Notes: generated by a model from the letters alone, not told the origin. A DNA stretch of 64,000 nucleotides from JAGLQQ01 sp043806135 (GCA_043806135.1 JAZDHG010000009.1:1-64000), one strand, 5' to 3'; shown: positions 48,824 to 58,300, counted from the stretch's first letter. Numbers and translations: made by a program.

Positions 48824-49942
48824 ATGAGCTTCAAGGTAGTACATAACGATAAAAATTCAAAAGCCAGATCGGGATTATTGAATACAAATCGCGGCATTAT
48901 TCAAACACCGGTTTTTATGCCTGTGGGGACTCAAGGTGCGGTTAAGGCGATATCTCCTGAAGCGCTTGAGAAAATGGGTGCTGAGATCATTCTCGCTAAT
49001 GCCTATCATTTGTATTTAAGGCCCGGAACCGAGCTGATAAAAAAATCCGGAGGATTGCACAAGTTCATGAACTGGCACGGGCCGATACTTACTGATAGCG
49101 GAGGCTACCAGGTGTTCAGCCTTTCGATTTTAAGAAAGGTTACGGATAAGGGAGTGAAGTTCCAATCACATATCGATGGGTCAACGCATTTTATCGGACC
49201 CATGGAGTGCCTAGAAATACAGGATATCCTGGGAAGCGATATCTGTATGGTGCTTGATGAGTGTGCCCCGTACCCGTGCGATCATGAAAATGCGAAGATC
49301 GCGGTGAAACGCACCCTTGATTGGGCCAGGATAAGTTCCAAGGTAAAAGTAAACAGCGGTAATAAAGTCTTTGCGATAGTGCAGGGGAGTACATATGAGG
49401 ATCTAAGGGCAGCATGCGCAAAAGAACTTGTAGATATGGATTTTGACGGCTATGCCATCGGAGGCGTTAGTGTGGGAGAGCCTGCGGAGCTTATTTATAA
49501 AATCGTCGATTATACCCTGCCTCTTTTGCCGGATAATAAGCCGAAATACATTATGGGCATGGGCACACCTGAGGATATACTTGAGAGTATCGGCCGCGGT
49601 GCTGATATGTTTGACTGTATAATCCCCACGCGCTATGGCCGTACAGCGAATGCTTTTACCAGCCGAGGAAAATTAAATCTGCGCAATGCCTGTTACACCC
49701 AGGACCTTGAGCCTGTTGACAGCGCATGTTCCTGCTACCTTTGCGGAAATTTCTCCCGGGCTTATGTAAGGCATCTATTTTACGCTAGCGAAATGCTGGG
49801 CCCACAGCTTTTATCTTTACATAATGTGCATTTTTATTTAAATCTTATTAAACAAGTTCGGGAGGCAATTGCTGCTGATAAATTTAATGAATTTAAAAGT
49901 GATTTTTTACAAATATACAAAAATAATCAAGAAGATAAATAG
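48824..49942 (+). CDS. tgt: tRNA-guanine transglycosylase (queuine/preQ1 tRNA-ribosyltransferase)
   Basis: Tgt exchanges guanine-34 for preQ1 in GUN-anticodon tRNAs. The 372-residue protein has TDSGGYQVFSL with the acid/base Asp, GGVSVGEP, the nucleophile region MGMGTPEDILESI...MFDCIIPTR, and the zinc ligands in CSCYLCGNFSRAYVRHLF. queA is upstream. In many bacteria yajC-secDF follows tgt; here a glycerol operon and repeats separate them. Confidence 0.96.
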   Translation: MSFKVVHNDKNSKARSGLLNTNRGIIQTPVFMPVGTQGAVKAISPEALEKMGAEIILANAYHLYLRPGTELIKKSGGLHKFMNWHGPILTDSGGYQVFSLSILRKVTDKGVKFQSHIDGSTHFIGPMECLEIQDILGSDICMVLDECAPYPCDHENAKIAVKRTLDWARISSKVKVNSGNKVFAIVQGSTYEDLRAACAKELVDMDFDGYAIGGVSVGEPAELIYKIVDYTLPLLPDNKPKYIMGMGTPEDILESIGRGADMFDCIIPTRYGRTANAFTSRGKLNLRNACYTQDLEPVDSACSCYLCGNFSRAYVRHLFYASEMLGPQLLSLHNVHFYLNLIKQVREAIAADKFNEFKSDFLQIYKNNQEDK

Positions 49943-50026
49943 ATATTTCTGGTTTTAAGAAATCTTTTCTTGAAATTAAAGAGGAGTGTCATAGAGTTCT
50001 TTTATTTGAAAAGGGGGAGGCATGCT

Positions 50027-51508
50027 GTGGGATATATTTTAGCCATAGATCAGGGGACAACCGGAAGCAGGGCGATATTGTATGATAAAAAGACAAAACA
50101 AAAGGCCAGTGCTTATGAAGAGTTTCCTCAGTATTTTCCGAAACCGGGCTGGGTTGAGCATGATCCGCAGGAGATATGGCAGAGCGTTATAAATTCTATC
50201 CAAAGAGTACTTAGGAAAGTCCCAAACGCAAAAATTGATGCCATCGGGATTACCAATCAACGAGAGACAACAGTGGTTTGGGATAAAACTACTTCAAAGC
50301 CGGTTTTTAATGCCATCGTCTGGCAATGCCGCAGGACCTCAGTTCGCTGCGATGAATTGAAGGATAAAAAAGGAGCTGTCGAATTTTTTAAGTCAAGAAC
50401 AGGCCTGCCTATAGATGCTTATTTTTCCGCAACAAAGATTGAGTGGATATTAAAAAATATAAAAGGAGCATTAGCAAAAGCAAAACAGGGAAAACTGCTT
50501 TTCGGCACTACTGATGCCTGGATATTATGGAAGCTAACCGATGGGGCAGTGCACGCGACTGATTTTACCAATGCTTCAAGAACTATGCTTTTTAATATTA
50601 AAACACTTGATTGGGATGAAAAAATTCTCAAAATATTCAGCATCCCGAAAACAATGCTGCCCTGTGTTAAAAGTTCATCAGGGATTTTCGGTAAAACCGC
50701 AGCACATGGCAAACTGCCTGCAGGTATTCCTATTTCCGGTATAGCCGGAGACCAGCAGGCCGCTTTATTCGGCCAGACCTGTTTTGATCCGGGTACCATA
50801 AAAAACACCTATGGTACAGGATGTTTTATGCTGCTTAATACTGGGAAAAAATGTATTAAATCAAAGTACGGGCTTATTACCACTTTAGGCTGCAGTGATT
50901 CAGAAAAGCCTGTCTATGCACTGGAAGGTGCAATATTTATCGCCGGCGCGGCAATCCAATGGCTGCGGGATGGATTAGGTATACTGGATAAATCATCTTC
51001 ATCGGAAAAGATGGCAAGCTCCGTAAAGGATAATGGCGGAGTTTATTTTGTACCTGCGCTTGTGGGTTTAGGTGCGCCGTATTGGGATCAGAATGCCCGA
51101 GGCAGTATCTTCGGTATTACACGCGGCACAAAAAAGAGCCATATTGTAAGAGCTGCTTTAGAAGCAATGTGCTATCAGACAAAAGATGTGGTAAATGCCT
51201 TAGAGAGAGACTCAGGACTTAGGATACGCGTTTTGCAAGTAGACGGAGGAGCAGCGGCTAATGATTTTCTTTGCCAGTTTCAGTCGGATATTCTGGGAGT
51301 AAAGATAATCAGGCCTAAAACCATTGAGATTACATCGTTAGGTGCTGCATATCTTGCGGGCCTTGCAGTTGGGTTTTGGAAAAACACAATACAAATAAAA
51401 AAGTGTTGGGCAAAAGATAAAGTTTTTAGGCCGAAGATTTCAAAAGCAAAATCAGAAGCACTTTATAAAAAATGGCAAGAGGCAGTAGTGAGGACTCTTT
51501 CAAAATAG
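50027..51508 (+). CDS. glpK: Glycerol kinase
   Basis: GlpK phosphorylates glycerol to sn-glycerol 3-phosphate. The 493-residue FGGY kinase has ILAIDQGTTGSRAILYD, WVEHDPQEIWQSV, ITNQRETTVVWD and GIAGDQQAALFGQ, all diagnostic. I chose GTG 50027, with GGGGGAGG 6 nt upstream; a TTG 57 nt earlier would add an atypical leader. It opens the operon glpK, FAD dehydrogenase, FAD oxidoreductase and DUF1667. Confidence 0.95.
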   Translation: MGYILAIDQGTTGSRAILYDKKTKQKASAYEEFPQYFPKPGWVEHDPQEIWQSVINSIQRVLRKVPNAKIDAIGITNQRETTVVWDKTTSKPVFNAIVWQCRRTSVRCDELKDKKGAVEFFKSRTGLPIDAYFSATKIEWILKNIKGALAKAKQGKLLFGTTDAWILWKLTDGAVHATDFTNASRTMLFNIKTLDWDEKILKIFSIPKTMLPCVKSSSGIFGKTAAHGKLPAGIPISGIAGDQQAALFGQTCFDPGTIKNTYGTGCFMLLNTGKKCIKSKYGLITTLGCSDSEKPVYALEGAIFIAGAAIQWLRDGLGILDKSSSSEKMASSVKDNGGVYFVPALVGLGAPYWDQNARGSIFGITRGTKKSHIVRAALEAMCYQTKDVVNALERDSGLRIRVLQVDGGAAANDFLCQFQSDILGVKIIRPKTIEITSLGAAYLAGLAVGFWKNTIQIKKCWAKDKVFRPKISKAKSEALYKKWQEAVVRTLSK

Positions 51509-51534
51509 AGATTGTTTAACTGAAAGTTGAGCAT

Positions 51535-52983
51535 ATGAAAACATACGATGTAATTATTATCGGAGCCGGGGTTGTAGGGACGGCTATCGCCCGAGAATTG
51601 TCCCGTTATAAATTAAATACAGCTGTGCTTGAAAAAGAGCAGGAGTTTGCTTTTGGAGTTTCAAAATCTAATAGCGGAATAATCCATCCCGGAACGCAGA
51701 ATCCCTCTAATTCATTAAAAGGCAGGTTGTGCGTAGAAGGCAATAAACTCATCAGAAAAATTGCCGGGCAATTAGGGGTGGATTTTCAAGAAGTAGGTGC
51801 GTTGATCGTTGCGTTTAAAGAAGAAGATATTCAGCAGCTGCTTCAACTTAAAAAACAAGCCCAAAGGCTGGGCGTGCCGAAATTGAAAATAGTAAAACGC
51901 AGCTGGCTTAGAAAACACGAACCTAATCTAACTCAAGATGCGGTTGCCGCGTTATATGCGCCTACGGCAGGCATTATAAGCCCATACCGATTGACATATG
52001 ATATGGCTGAAAATGCTCTTGCTAATGGAGTAGAGATCTTTACACAGCAAAAAGTTGCGGGAATTATTCCTAAAAAAAACGCAGATGCCCGGAAAACGTT
52101 TGAGGTTAAAACTTCATCCGACACATTCCAAACGCATTACATTATAAATGCCGCCGGTTTATATGCTGATGATGTATCTGCTATGGTCGGAGTTAATGAT
52201 TTCAGCATAAAACCGCGCAAGGGTGAGGAGTTTATTCTTGATAAAAAGAAAGAAAATATGACCCGGCGCCTGCTTTTTCCTCTTCCTTCAAAAAACTCCA
52301 AAGGTATACTGGTAATAAAAACAGCGGACGGAAATCCGATGATCGGGCCGACAGCGGAAGATGGCGATGATAAGCAAGACTTCTCAACAACTGAGGCAGG
52401 TTTTCGAAAAGTGCTGAATAATGCACAGCGCATGGTCCCAGCAATAAAAGAGACCGATATCATTGCTTATTTTGCGGGCTTGAGGCCGGCAGCAGGGGAT
52501 GATTTTATTATCCGGCATGAAGTGAGTATGCCGGGTTTTATCAATGTAGCCGGGATACAGTCGCCGGGACTTACTGCCGCGCCTGCGATCGCAAGAATGG
52601 TTTGCGGCATACTAAAAGATAATGGTTTGTCACTAGAAAAAAAATCGGCATTTCATGCGCGGCGGAAAAGAACGATCCACTTGTTTTTTCTTCCCTTTTC
52701 CCGTGCTGCAAAACTGATCAAAAAAGATCCGGCTTACGGGGATATTGTCTGCCGCTGTGAAATGGTCTCAGCCAAAGAGATCAGAGATGCTATAGAGCGC
52801 GGGGCAAAAACACTAGACGGTATAAAATTCAGAACTAGGGCGCAGGCAGGCAGATGCCATGGCGGTTTCTGTACAACTCGCATCATGAAGATATTATCTG
52901 ATTCTATGAATACACCCCTTACTAAAATAACAAAAAAAGGGCCAGGATCTGAGGTGGTCAAGGAGGATAGGTCAGATGCTTAA
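51535..52983 (+). CDS. glpA: Glycerol-3-phosphate dehydrogenase, FAD type with C-terminal [2Fe-2S]-binding domain
   Basis: This enzyme oxidises glycerol 3-phosphate to dihydroxyacetone phosphate. The FAD-binding motif GAGVVGTAIARELSR lies near residues 9-24. The DAO-type domain extends to about 370, with GLRPAAGDDFIIRHE. A BFD-like domain (about 400-465) carries the cluster cysteines in DIVCRCEMVSAKEI and GRCHGGFCTTRI. The short second gene downstream suggests a multi-subunit enzyme of the anaerobic type. It overlaps that gene by 8 nt. Confidence 0.9.
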   Translation: MKTYDVIIIGAGVVGTAIARELSRYKLNTAVLEKEQEFAFGVSKSNSGIIHPGTQNPSNSLKGRLCVEGNKLIRKIAGQLGVDFQEVGALIVAFKEEDIQQLLQLKKQAQRLGVPKLKIVKRSWLRKHEPNLTQDAVAALYAPTAGIISPYRLTYDMAENALANGVEIFTQQKVAGIIPKKNADARKTFEVKTSSDTFQTHYIINAAGLYADDVSAMVGVNDFSIKPRKGEEFILDKKKENMTRRLLFPLPSKNSKGILVIKTADGNPMIGPTAEDGDDKQDFSTTEAGFRKVLNNAQRMVPAIKETDIIAYFAGLRPAAGDDFIIRHEVSMPGFINVAGIQSPGLTAAPAIARMVCGILKDNGLSLEKKSAFHARRKRTIHLFFLPFSRAAKLIKKDPAYGDIVCRCEMVSAKEIRDAIERGAKTLDGIKFRTRAQAGRCHGGFCTTRIMKILSDSMNTPLTKITKKGPGSEVVKEDRSDA

Positions 52984-53953
52984 AAGGGATCTGGTTATTG
53001 TCGGAGGCGGACCTGCCGGTATGGCCGCGGCAATTGCCGCCTGCGAACATGGAATTGAAGATATTTTGCTTATAGAACGGGATCAGTATCTTGGCGGTAT
53101 ATTAAATCAGTGTGTGCATACAGGATTCGGGCTTGATTATTTTAAAGAGGTTCTTACCGGGTGTGAATATGCGGCCCGGTTTATTAAAAAAATTAAAAGC
53201 ATACGGCAAATAGAAATAAGCATGAGATCCTTTGTCGTGGATCTTTCGAAAGATAAGGTACTGACTTTTTTAAAACCGGGAAGCTTAAAACAAGTTCAGG
53301 CAAAAGCGCTGATCATGGCTACAGGCTGCCGAGAAAAAACGCGGGAGATGATACATATTCCGGGGGCAAGGCCGGCAGGTATATTTTCCGCAGGACTGGC
53401 GCAAAAACTTATAAATATTGAAGGCCTGCTGCCTGGCAGAAAGGTTATTATTGTCGGATCAGGAGATATCGGTCTGATTATGGCCCGGCGCTTTTTTCTG
53501 GAAGGAGCAGAGGTTAAGGCCGTTATTGAGATCCAGCCGAAAAGCCAGGGGCTTATACGCAATCAGGTGCAATGCATCGAGGATTTTGCCATACCGTTTT
53601 TTTGCTCGCATAAGATCGAAAAAATTTATGGTAATAATAGAGTGGAGAAGGTGAGAGTTGTCCGGGTAGATGAAAATCTTAACGCGATCACAGGGACGCA
53701 TTTTGATATTGAATGCGATACTGTGCTTATATCAGTCGGACTGATACCGGAGAACGAACTTATAGAGATGGCCGGGGCGGCTATGGATGAAAAAACTAAA
53801 ACCCCGGTATCTGAGGAATTAAACAAGACTTCAATAGCCGGATTGTTTGTCTGCGGCAATTCATTCAAGGTATATGATCTTGTTGATTCTGTTTCCCGGG
53901 ACAGCGAGATAGCCGGCAGGCTTGCCGCGGAATATTTAAAAGGTTTAAAATGA
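52976..53953 (+). CDS. FAD/NAD(P)-dependent oxidoreductase of the glycerol-3-phosphate operon
   Basis: The 325-residue pyridine nucleotide-disulphide oxidoreductase-type protein has GGGPAGMAAAIAA (about residues 9-21) for FAD. A second dinucleotide motif, VGSGDIGLIMARRFFLEGAEV, lies near 160-180, and a late motif is GLFVCGNSFKVYDLVD. It takes the place of GlpB as electron-accepting partner of the dehydrogenase in many anaerobes, together with the DUF1667 protein that follows with a 4-nt overlap. Confidence 0.87.
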   Translation: MLKRDLVIVGGGPAGMAAAIAACEHGIEDILLIERDQYLGGILNQCVHTGFGLDYFKEVLTGCEYAARFIKKIKSIRQIEISMRSFVVDLSKDKVLTFLKPGSLKQVQAKALIMATGCREKTREMIHIPGARPAGIFSAGLAQKLINIEGLLPGRKVIIVGSGDIGLIMARRFFLEGAEVKAVIEIQPKSQGLIRNQVQCIEDFAIPFFCSHKIEKIYGNNRVEKVRVVRVDENLNAITGTHFDIECDTVLISVGLIPENELIEMAGAAMDEKTKTPVSEELNKTSIAGLFVCGNSFKVYDLVDSVSRDSEIAGRLAAEYLKGLK

Positions 53954-54309
53954 AGAAAAAAATCATATGTATTGAATGTCCTAAAGGCTGTGTTTTATCG
54001 GTTGAGGTACAGAATGATGAAATAATCTCCATGTGCGGCAATGAATGCCCTAAGGGGCAGGAGTATGCATTGTCTGAGATAAAAAATCCTTTAAGAATAT
54101 TTACTTCCTCAGTGTTGACTCAGGGCCTGTCGTTAAAAATGATCCCGGTGCGTACAGATAAACCTATTCCTAAAGATAGGCTTTTTGCGGCCATGAAAGA
54201 AGTGAAAAAGATAAGGCTTTCTAGGCCGGTTAATGCAGGAGATATTATCGGAGAAAACTTTTTAGGTTTAGATGTAAATTTGATAGCAACCAGAAATAGT
54301 ACAGGTTAA
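53950..54309 (+). CDS. DUF1667 cysteine-rich protein
   Basis: The 119-residue protein begins KKIICIECPKGCVLSVEV, and CGNECPKGQEYALSEIKNP follows, giving four conserved cysteines in two CxxxxC-like pairs. These could bind an Fe-S cluster. The gene typically lies last in glpK-glpA-oxidoreductase operons, which matches the layout here, so it is probably a small subunit in electron transfer from glycerol-3-phosphate dehydrogenase. That role is inferred. Confidence 0.87.
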   Translation: MKKKIICIECPKGCVLSVEVQNDEIISMCGNECPKGQEYALSEIKNPLRIFTSSVLTQGLSLKMIPVRTDKPIPKDRLFAAMKEVKKIRLSRPVNAGDIIGENFLGLDVNLIATRNSTG

Positions 54310-54331
54310 GCAGGATCTTGTAATAAATCAG

Positions 54332-54362
54332 GCTCTTTCATTTCACTTAAACAGGAAAGAGC
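54332..54362 (+). terminator. Hairpin after the glycerol operon
   Basis: GCTCTTTC (54332-54339) pairs with GAAAGAGC (54355-54362). The T-run is weak (TTAAAATTT), so termination is probably partial. Confidence 0.55.
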
Positions 54363-54389
54363 TTAAAATTTCTAAAAAGAGAGGGTGAA

Positions 54390-55070
54390 ATGGTGTTAAA
54401 AATAGGTCATCGCGGTGCATCCGGATATGAGCCGGAAAATACCCTGCTTTCTTTTCAAAAAGCATTGGAGCTTAAGGTTGATATGATTGAGCTTGATGTC
54501 CAGGGGTGCAAAAGCGGGCAGTTGATGGTCATACATGATATCAAAGTAGACAGGACAACAAACGGTACCGGGTATGTTTGTCAAAAATCATTTGAAGAAT
54601 TGAGGACTTTAGACGCAGGTAAAAAACAGAAAATCCCGACTTTGCAGGAAGTTCTCGACCTGGTTGATCGAAAGGTAAAAATTAACATTGAGATGAAAAG
54701 CGAAGGTACAGCCAGTCCTATTTTTAATGTTATTCAGAAATATGTTAAGCAAAAAGGCTGGGGCTGGGATGATTTTCTGGTCTCATCATTTAATCATTAT
54801 GAGCTTCAGGAATTCAGCCGATTAACAGCTCAGGTTAAGACCGGAGCGATAATTGCAGGTATTCCGATCGGATATGCCCAGTGCGCAAGTGATCTAAATA
54901 GTTATTCTTTGCATCCGTCCAAAGAATTTATAAATCAGGCATTAGTTGATGATGCGCATAAAAGAGGATTAAAGGTGTTTGCCTATACGCTCAATGAGCC
55001 GGAAGATATCCAAAAAGTGAAGATATTGGGAGTGGACGGAATTTTTTCCAATTTTCCGGACAGGATCTAA
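54390..55070 (+). CDS. ugpQ: Glycerophosphodiester phosphodiesterase
   Basis: This enzyme hydrolyses glycerophosphodiesters to glycerol 3-phosphate and an alcohol, so it feeds the operon before it. The 226-residue protein has a TIM-barrel GDPD layout with catalytic and metal residues in IGHRGASGYEPENTL, MIELDVQ, MVIHDIKVDRTTNGTG, and INIEMKS. No signal peptide is present, so the cytoplasmic UgpQ-type is likelier than periplasmic GlpQ. GAGAGGG precedes ATG. Confidence 0.92.
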   Translation: MVLKIGHRGASGYEPENTLLSFQKALELKVDMIELDVQGCKSGQLMVIHDIKVDRTTNGTGYVCQKSFEELRTLDAGKKQKIPTLQEVLDLVDRKVKINIEMKSEGTASPIFNVIQKYVKQKGWGWDDFLVSSFNHYELQEFSRLTAQVKTGAIIAGIPIGYAQCASDLNSYSLHPSKEFINQALVDDAHKRGLKVFAYTLNEPEDIQKVKILGVDGIFSNFPDRI

Positions 55071-55222
55071 GAAAAAAAAGATTGAACTGGAAACTAAGGG
55101 GTCAGCCTGTCAACTCGAAACTAATTGACATGGGAAACAATAGAAAGAGGGACGTTGTTTAAGGTTTTAAAGTGTAGTTATGGTCATCAAAAGCTAATTA
55201 TTTAGTGCATTTTTGAGGTAGG

Positions 55223-55378
55223 GGCTGTGCTCCGCCACAGCGGACAGGCTGCCCCTTAAAGCACAGCCTTCCCCCGCACCAGAAAGACGGAGTCTTGCAG
55301 TGCAGGGTAAAATTTCATTTGTAAAATTAAGAAACCATGCCATGTATCGAGATTTGCTCTGGTACATGGGAAGCAAAG
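55223..55378 (+). repeat. Three-hairpin dispersed repeat, copy 2
   Basis: Same layout as at 31488. The first hairpin is GCTGTG/CACAGC here against GCTGTG/CGCAGC in copy 1, and the last is CCATGTA/TACATGG against CCATGTA/TGCATGG. These are changes that keep pairing (A-T to wobble G-T). It lies after ugpQ. Confidence 0.75.
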
Positions 55379-55443
55379 AAAATTAAACATAGATTTCAAA
55401 TTGGGGAATATAAAACCCTAAGAACACCTCCTGGGTGTACTCT

Positions 55444-55588
55444 TTTGGTTGTTGCCTTGACGGATGCCTCGGGTGCGGTGGTGGAATCTTACGAGTATGA
55501 TGTATACGGAAATACTAAAATTCTAGACGCTAATCACTTACCGCTAGCCGCTAGCCAAATCGGCAATCCTGCAGTTATTTCCTCTTGA
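55444..55588 (+). pseudogene. Rhs/YD-repeat relic
   Basis: The + frame reads VVALTDASGAVVESYEYDVYGNTKILDANHLPL and then SQIGNP, divided here as ALTDASGAVVESYEYDVYGN and KILDANHLPLAASQIGNP. This matches the YD-repeat region just before the core end of Rhs-type proteins. Both ends are lost: the frame has no proper start and stops after about 48 matching residues. Full Rhs proteins exceed 1,000 residues. It lies next to a dispersed repeat, which suggests a site of insertion and decay. Confidence 0.75.
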
Positions 55589-55685
55589 TCAAAACAAAAT
55601 AGTGGAATATTGGTGTAAAATATTATATACTAATGACGTTTAAATATTAAATTTCAGGGGGTTGCATCAAAAATTAGGAGGAGAA

Positions 55686-56015
55686 ATGAATTTTGAATCT
55701 TTAGCGTTCGCGCAAGGTGCTTCAGGCAGCGTGCCTCAGGGGCAGGGGAGTTTTATGATCTTGCTGCCGATGTATTTAATTATCTTTCTGGTATTTTATT
55801 TTTTCCTTATTAAGCCGCAGCAGAAGCAGCAGAAGGAAAAACAGGACATGGTGAATGCTATAAAGAAAAACGATGAGGTTGTCACCGTAGGCGGTATCCA
55901 TGCCACAGTAGTGAATGTGAAGGATAAAAGCGTGATTTTAAAGGTTGATGACAATGTTAAGATAGAGTTCGATAAGAATTCTATTACTTTAATCAAAAAA
56001 TCAAGGCAATCATAA
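55686..56015 (+). CDS. yajC: Preprotein translocase accessory protein YajC
   Basis: YajC associates with SecDF at the Sec translocon. The 109-residue protein has one membrane helix (about 25-45, MILLPMYLIIFLVFYFFLI) followed by the diagnostic KPQQKQQKEKQDMVNAIKKN and DEVVTVGGIHATV. ATG 55686 is preceded by AGGAGG; the TTG 24 nt upstream lies before that site. secDF follows after 38 nt. Confidence 0.94.
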   Translation: MNFESLAFAQGASGSVPQGQGSFMILLPMYLIIFLVFYFFLIKPQQKQQKEKQDMVNAIKKNDEVVTVGGIHATVVNVKDKSVILKVDDNVKIEFDKNSITLIKKSRQS

Positions 56016-56053
56016 AGAGTTATAGCCGTTGAACAGATCCCAGGAGGAAAAAC

Positions 56054-58228
56054 ATGCCGAAGAATTTGAAGGTCAAATTTTTATTAATAAGCGCATTAGT
56101 TGTTTTTTGTGTTTGGGTTATTTACCCGATTCAGGAAAAAATTAATCTCGGACTTGATCTGCAGGGCGGGATATTTTTGACCTTGCAAGTCGATATGAGC
56201 AAGCTGCCCAAAAATATTAAGGAAGATGTACGTTCGGATATTGTGGACAGGACGATTGAGATTATCCGCAAAAGAGTCGATCAATTCGGGGTAAAGGAAC
56301 CCTCGATAACCCGCCAGGGAGAAAACAGGATCATTGTTCAGCTGCCCGGGGTTACGGACAGAAAGCGGGCCCGCGCACTTATCGGAAAAACAGCTCAGCT
56401 TGAGTTCAGGATCGTAAACGATGATGATGAGATGATGAGAGCGGCGATTGAAGGCGATGTTCCTGCCGGATATGTATTAACTAAAGACGAGGATGATAAA
56501 GAACTGCTTCTTGAAGAAACAGCAGTAATGACCGGAGACAGCCTGTCGGATGCTATTGTCAGCCGTGATCAATATGGTAGACCAAGTGTAAAACTGGAGT
56601 TTACCGGAACAGGGGCGACTAAATTTTCCAATATAACAGGTGCGAATGTAAACAGGAGACTGGCTATTGTGCTTGATAATGAGGTTTATTCGGCACCAAT
56701 GATCAGAGAACGCATCTCAGGCGGAAACGCGGAAATTACAGGAAGCTTCAGCGCTAACGATGCTAAAGACCTTTCTACTGTATTACGCACCGGTGCATTG
56801 CCGGCTCCCATAACATTCGGGGAAGAGCGTACGGTCGGACCGCTGCTTGGGCAGGATTCCATAAATAGCGGGGTGAAAGCGACACTTTACGGAGGTCTTG
56901 CGGTGTTCTTATTTATGGCCTTTTATTACTTGGTAGGAGGTGTCCTGGCAAATATTGCCCTGCTTTTTAATATCCTACTGGTGTTTGCTGCTCTTGTGAT
57001 CATGAAAGCTACGCTGACTTTGCCCGGTATTGCCGGTATTGGACTGACTATCGGTATGGCTGTGGATGCGAATGTGTTGATAAACGAGCGCATCAGAGAA
57101 GAATTAAAACTCGGGAAGTCAACACGTACGGCAATAAATAACGGTTACAGCCGCGCTTTCCCGGCGATTTTAGATTCAAATGTCACAACGATAATTGCGG
57201 CTATTCTGCTGGTTTGGCTGGGCTCAGGTCCTGTAAGGGGATTCGGCCTTACCCTGATTATCGGTTTAATAGCAAGTATGTTTACGGCGATTGTAGTGAC
57301 CCGTATGCTTCTTGACATGCTTACTTTGAAATGGAAAGAACTGCCGCTTAAGATGATGCAGCTTATTTCTGAGACAAAAATTGATTTTATTAAAGCAAGA
57401 TGGATTTTCTATACGATATCGATCGTTCTCATAGTCGCCGGAATGTTTTTATTCTCCCGCCGGGGTGATGATAACTATGGCATTGATTTTGCCGGCGGTT
57501 CCCTTCAGGAGTTTCAATTCGAAAAACCGGTGGAGATTGACAGTCTGCGTCTGGCGATGTCAAAAATCGGCCTGGCAGATGCTTTGATACAGCAGGATAA
57601 AAAGAAGCCGGAGATTGTTCTGATCAGAACTGAAGAAGATAAAGCAGACGCAATTATAGGTGAATTCGCAAACACATTTCCGGACAATAAGGCAGAGATA
57701 TTGAGTGTTGAAAGCGTTGGTCCGGTCGTGGGAAGGCTTTTAAAGAAAAACGCGGCAATGGCGTTTATGCTTGCATTGCTGGCGATATGTATATATATCT
57801 GGATAAGGTTCAAAGACTTTGTCTACGGGATTGCCGGTGTTGTCTCTCTATTCCATGACGTTCTTGTTGCCATTGCTTTTTGCGCCCTGACAAACAGACC
57901 GATTGACCTGTTAATAGTTACTGCGTTAATGACAATAGCAGGGTATTCTATAAACGACACAATCGTTACCTATGACCGTATTCGGGAAAATCTACGCTTA
58001 ATGCGCAAAACTTCTTTCAGAGATGTTATTAATATAAGTATCAACCAGACCCTGGCACGTACAATATGGACATCGGTAACCACCTTGTTTATTGTTTTTG
58101 CCATTTACCTGATGGGCGGCAGGGTGCTGCATAATTTTGCCTTTGTATTGATAATCGGCCTTTTCAGCGGAGTTTACTCAACTGTTTTTATTGCCAGTCC
58201 GCTGGTCTATGCTTGGGAGAAAAAGTAA
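56054..58228 (+). CDS. secDF: Fused protein-export membrane protein SecDF
   Basis: SecDF uses the proton-motive force to pull proteins out of the Sec channel. The 724-residue protein joins SecD (about 1-430) and SecF (about 440-724). SecD shows NLGLDLQGGIFLTLQVD, and six membrane helices with GMAVDANVLINERIREEL. SecF shows GIDFAGGSLQEF and six helices with YSINDTIVTYDRIRENL. Both conserved Asp residues of the membrane domain are thus present. Natural fusion occurs in several phyla. AGGAGG lies 8 nt upstream. Confidence 0.95.
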   Translation: MPKNLKVKFLLISALVVFCVWVIYPIQEKINLGLDLQGGIFLTLQVDMSKLPKNIKEDVRSDIVDRTIEIIRKRVDQFGVKEPSITRQGENRIIVQLPGVTDRKRARALIGKTAQLEFRIVNDDDEMMRAAIEGDVPAGYVLTKDEDDKELLLEETAVMTGDSLSDAIVSRDQYGRPSVKLEFTGTGATKFSNITGANVNRRLAIVLDNEVYSAPMIRERISGGNAEITGSFSANDAKDLSTVLRTGALPAPITFGEERTVGPLLGQDSINSGVKATLYGGLAVFLFMAFYYLVGGVLANIALLFNILLVFAALVIMKATLTLPGIAGIGLTIGMAVDANVLINERIREELKLGKSTRTAINNGYSRAFPAILDSNVTTIIAAILLVWLGSGPVRGFGLTLIIGLIASMFTAIVVTRMLLDMLTLKWKELPLKMMQLISETKIDFIKARWIFYTISIVLIVAGMFLFSRRGDDNYGIDFAGGSLQEFQFEKPVEIDSLRLAMSKIGLADALIQQDKKKPEIVLIRTEEDKADAIIGEFANTFPDNKAEILSVESVGPVVGRLLKKNAAMAFMLALLAICIYIWIRFKDFVYGIAGVVSLFHDVLVAIAFCALTNRPIDLLIVTALMTIAGYSINDTIVTYDRIRENLRLMRKTSFRDVINISINQTLARTIWTSVTTLFIVFAIYLMGGRVLHNFAFVLIIGLFSGVYSTVFIASPLVYAWEKK

Positions 58229-58296
58229 AGACATCCTATAACGATAAAGTAGCAGGATGTTTTGATCACATAGATTAGATGGAGATTAATGGTTTA
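58229..58296 (+). repeat. Dispersed leader repeat with CATCC/GGATG hairpin, copy 3
   Basis: AGACATCCTATAACG (58230-58244) and GCAGGATGTTTTGATC form a stem; CACATAGATTAGATGGAGATTA follows, split here as CATAGATTAGA and GGAGATTA. This resembles copy 1 closely (CATAGATTAGAG, GGAGATTA). In copy 1 a GxxExxY frame starts just after; here only ATGGTT then a stop remain. Confidence 0.6.
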
Positions 58297-58300
58297 ATCC

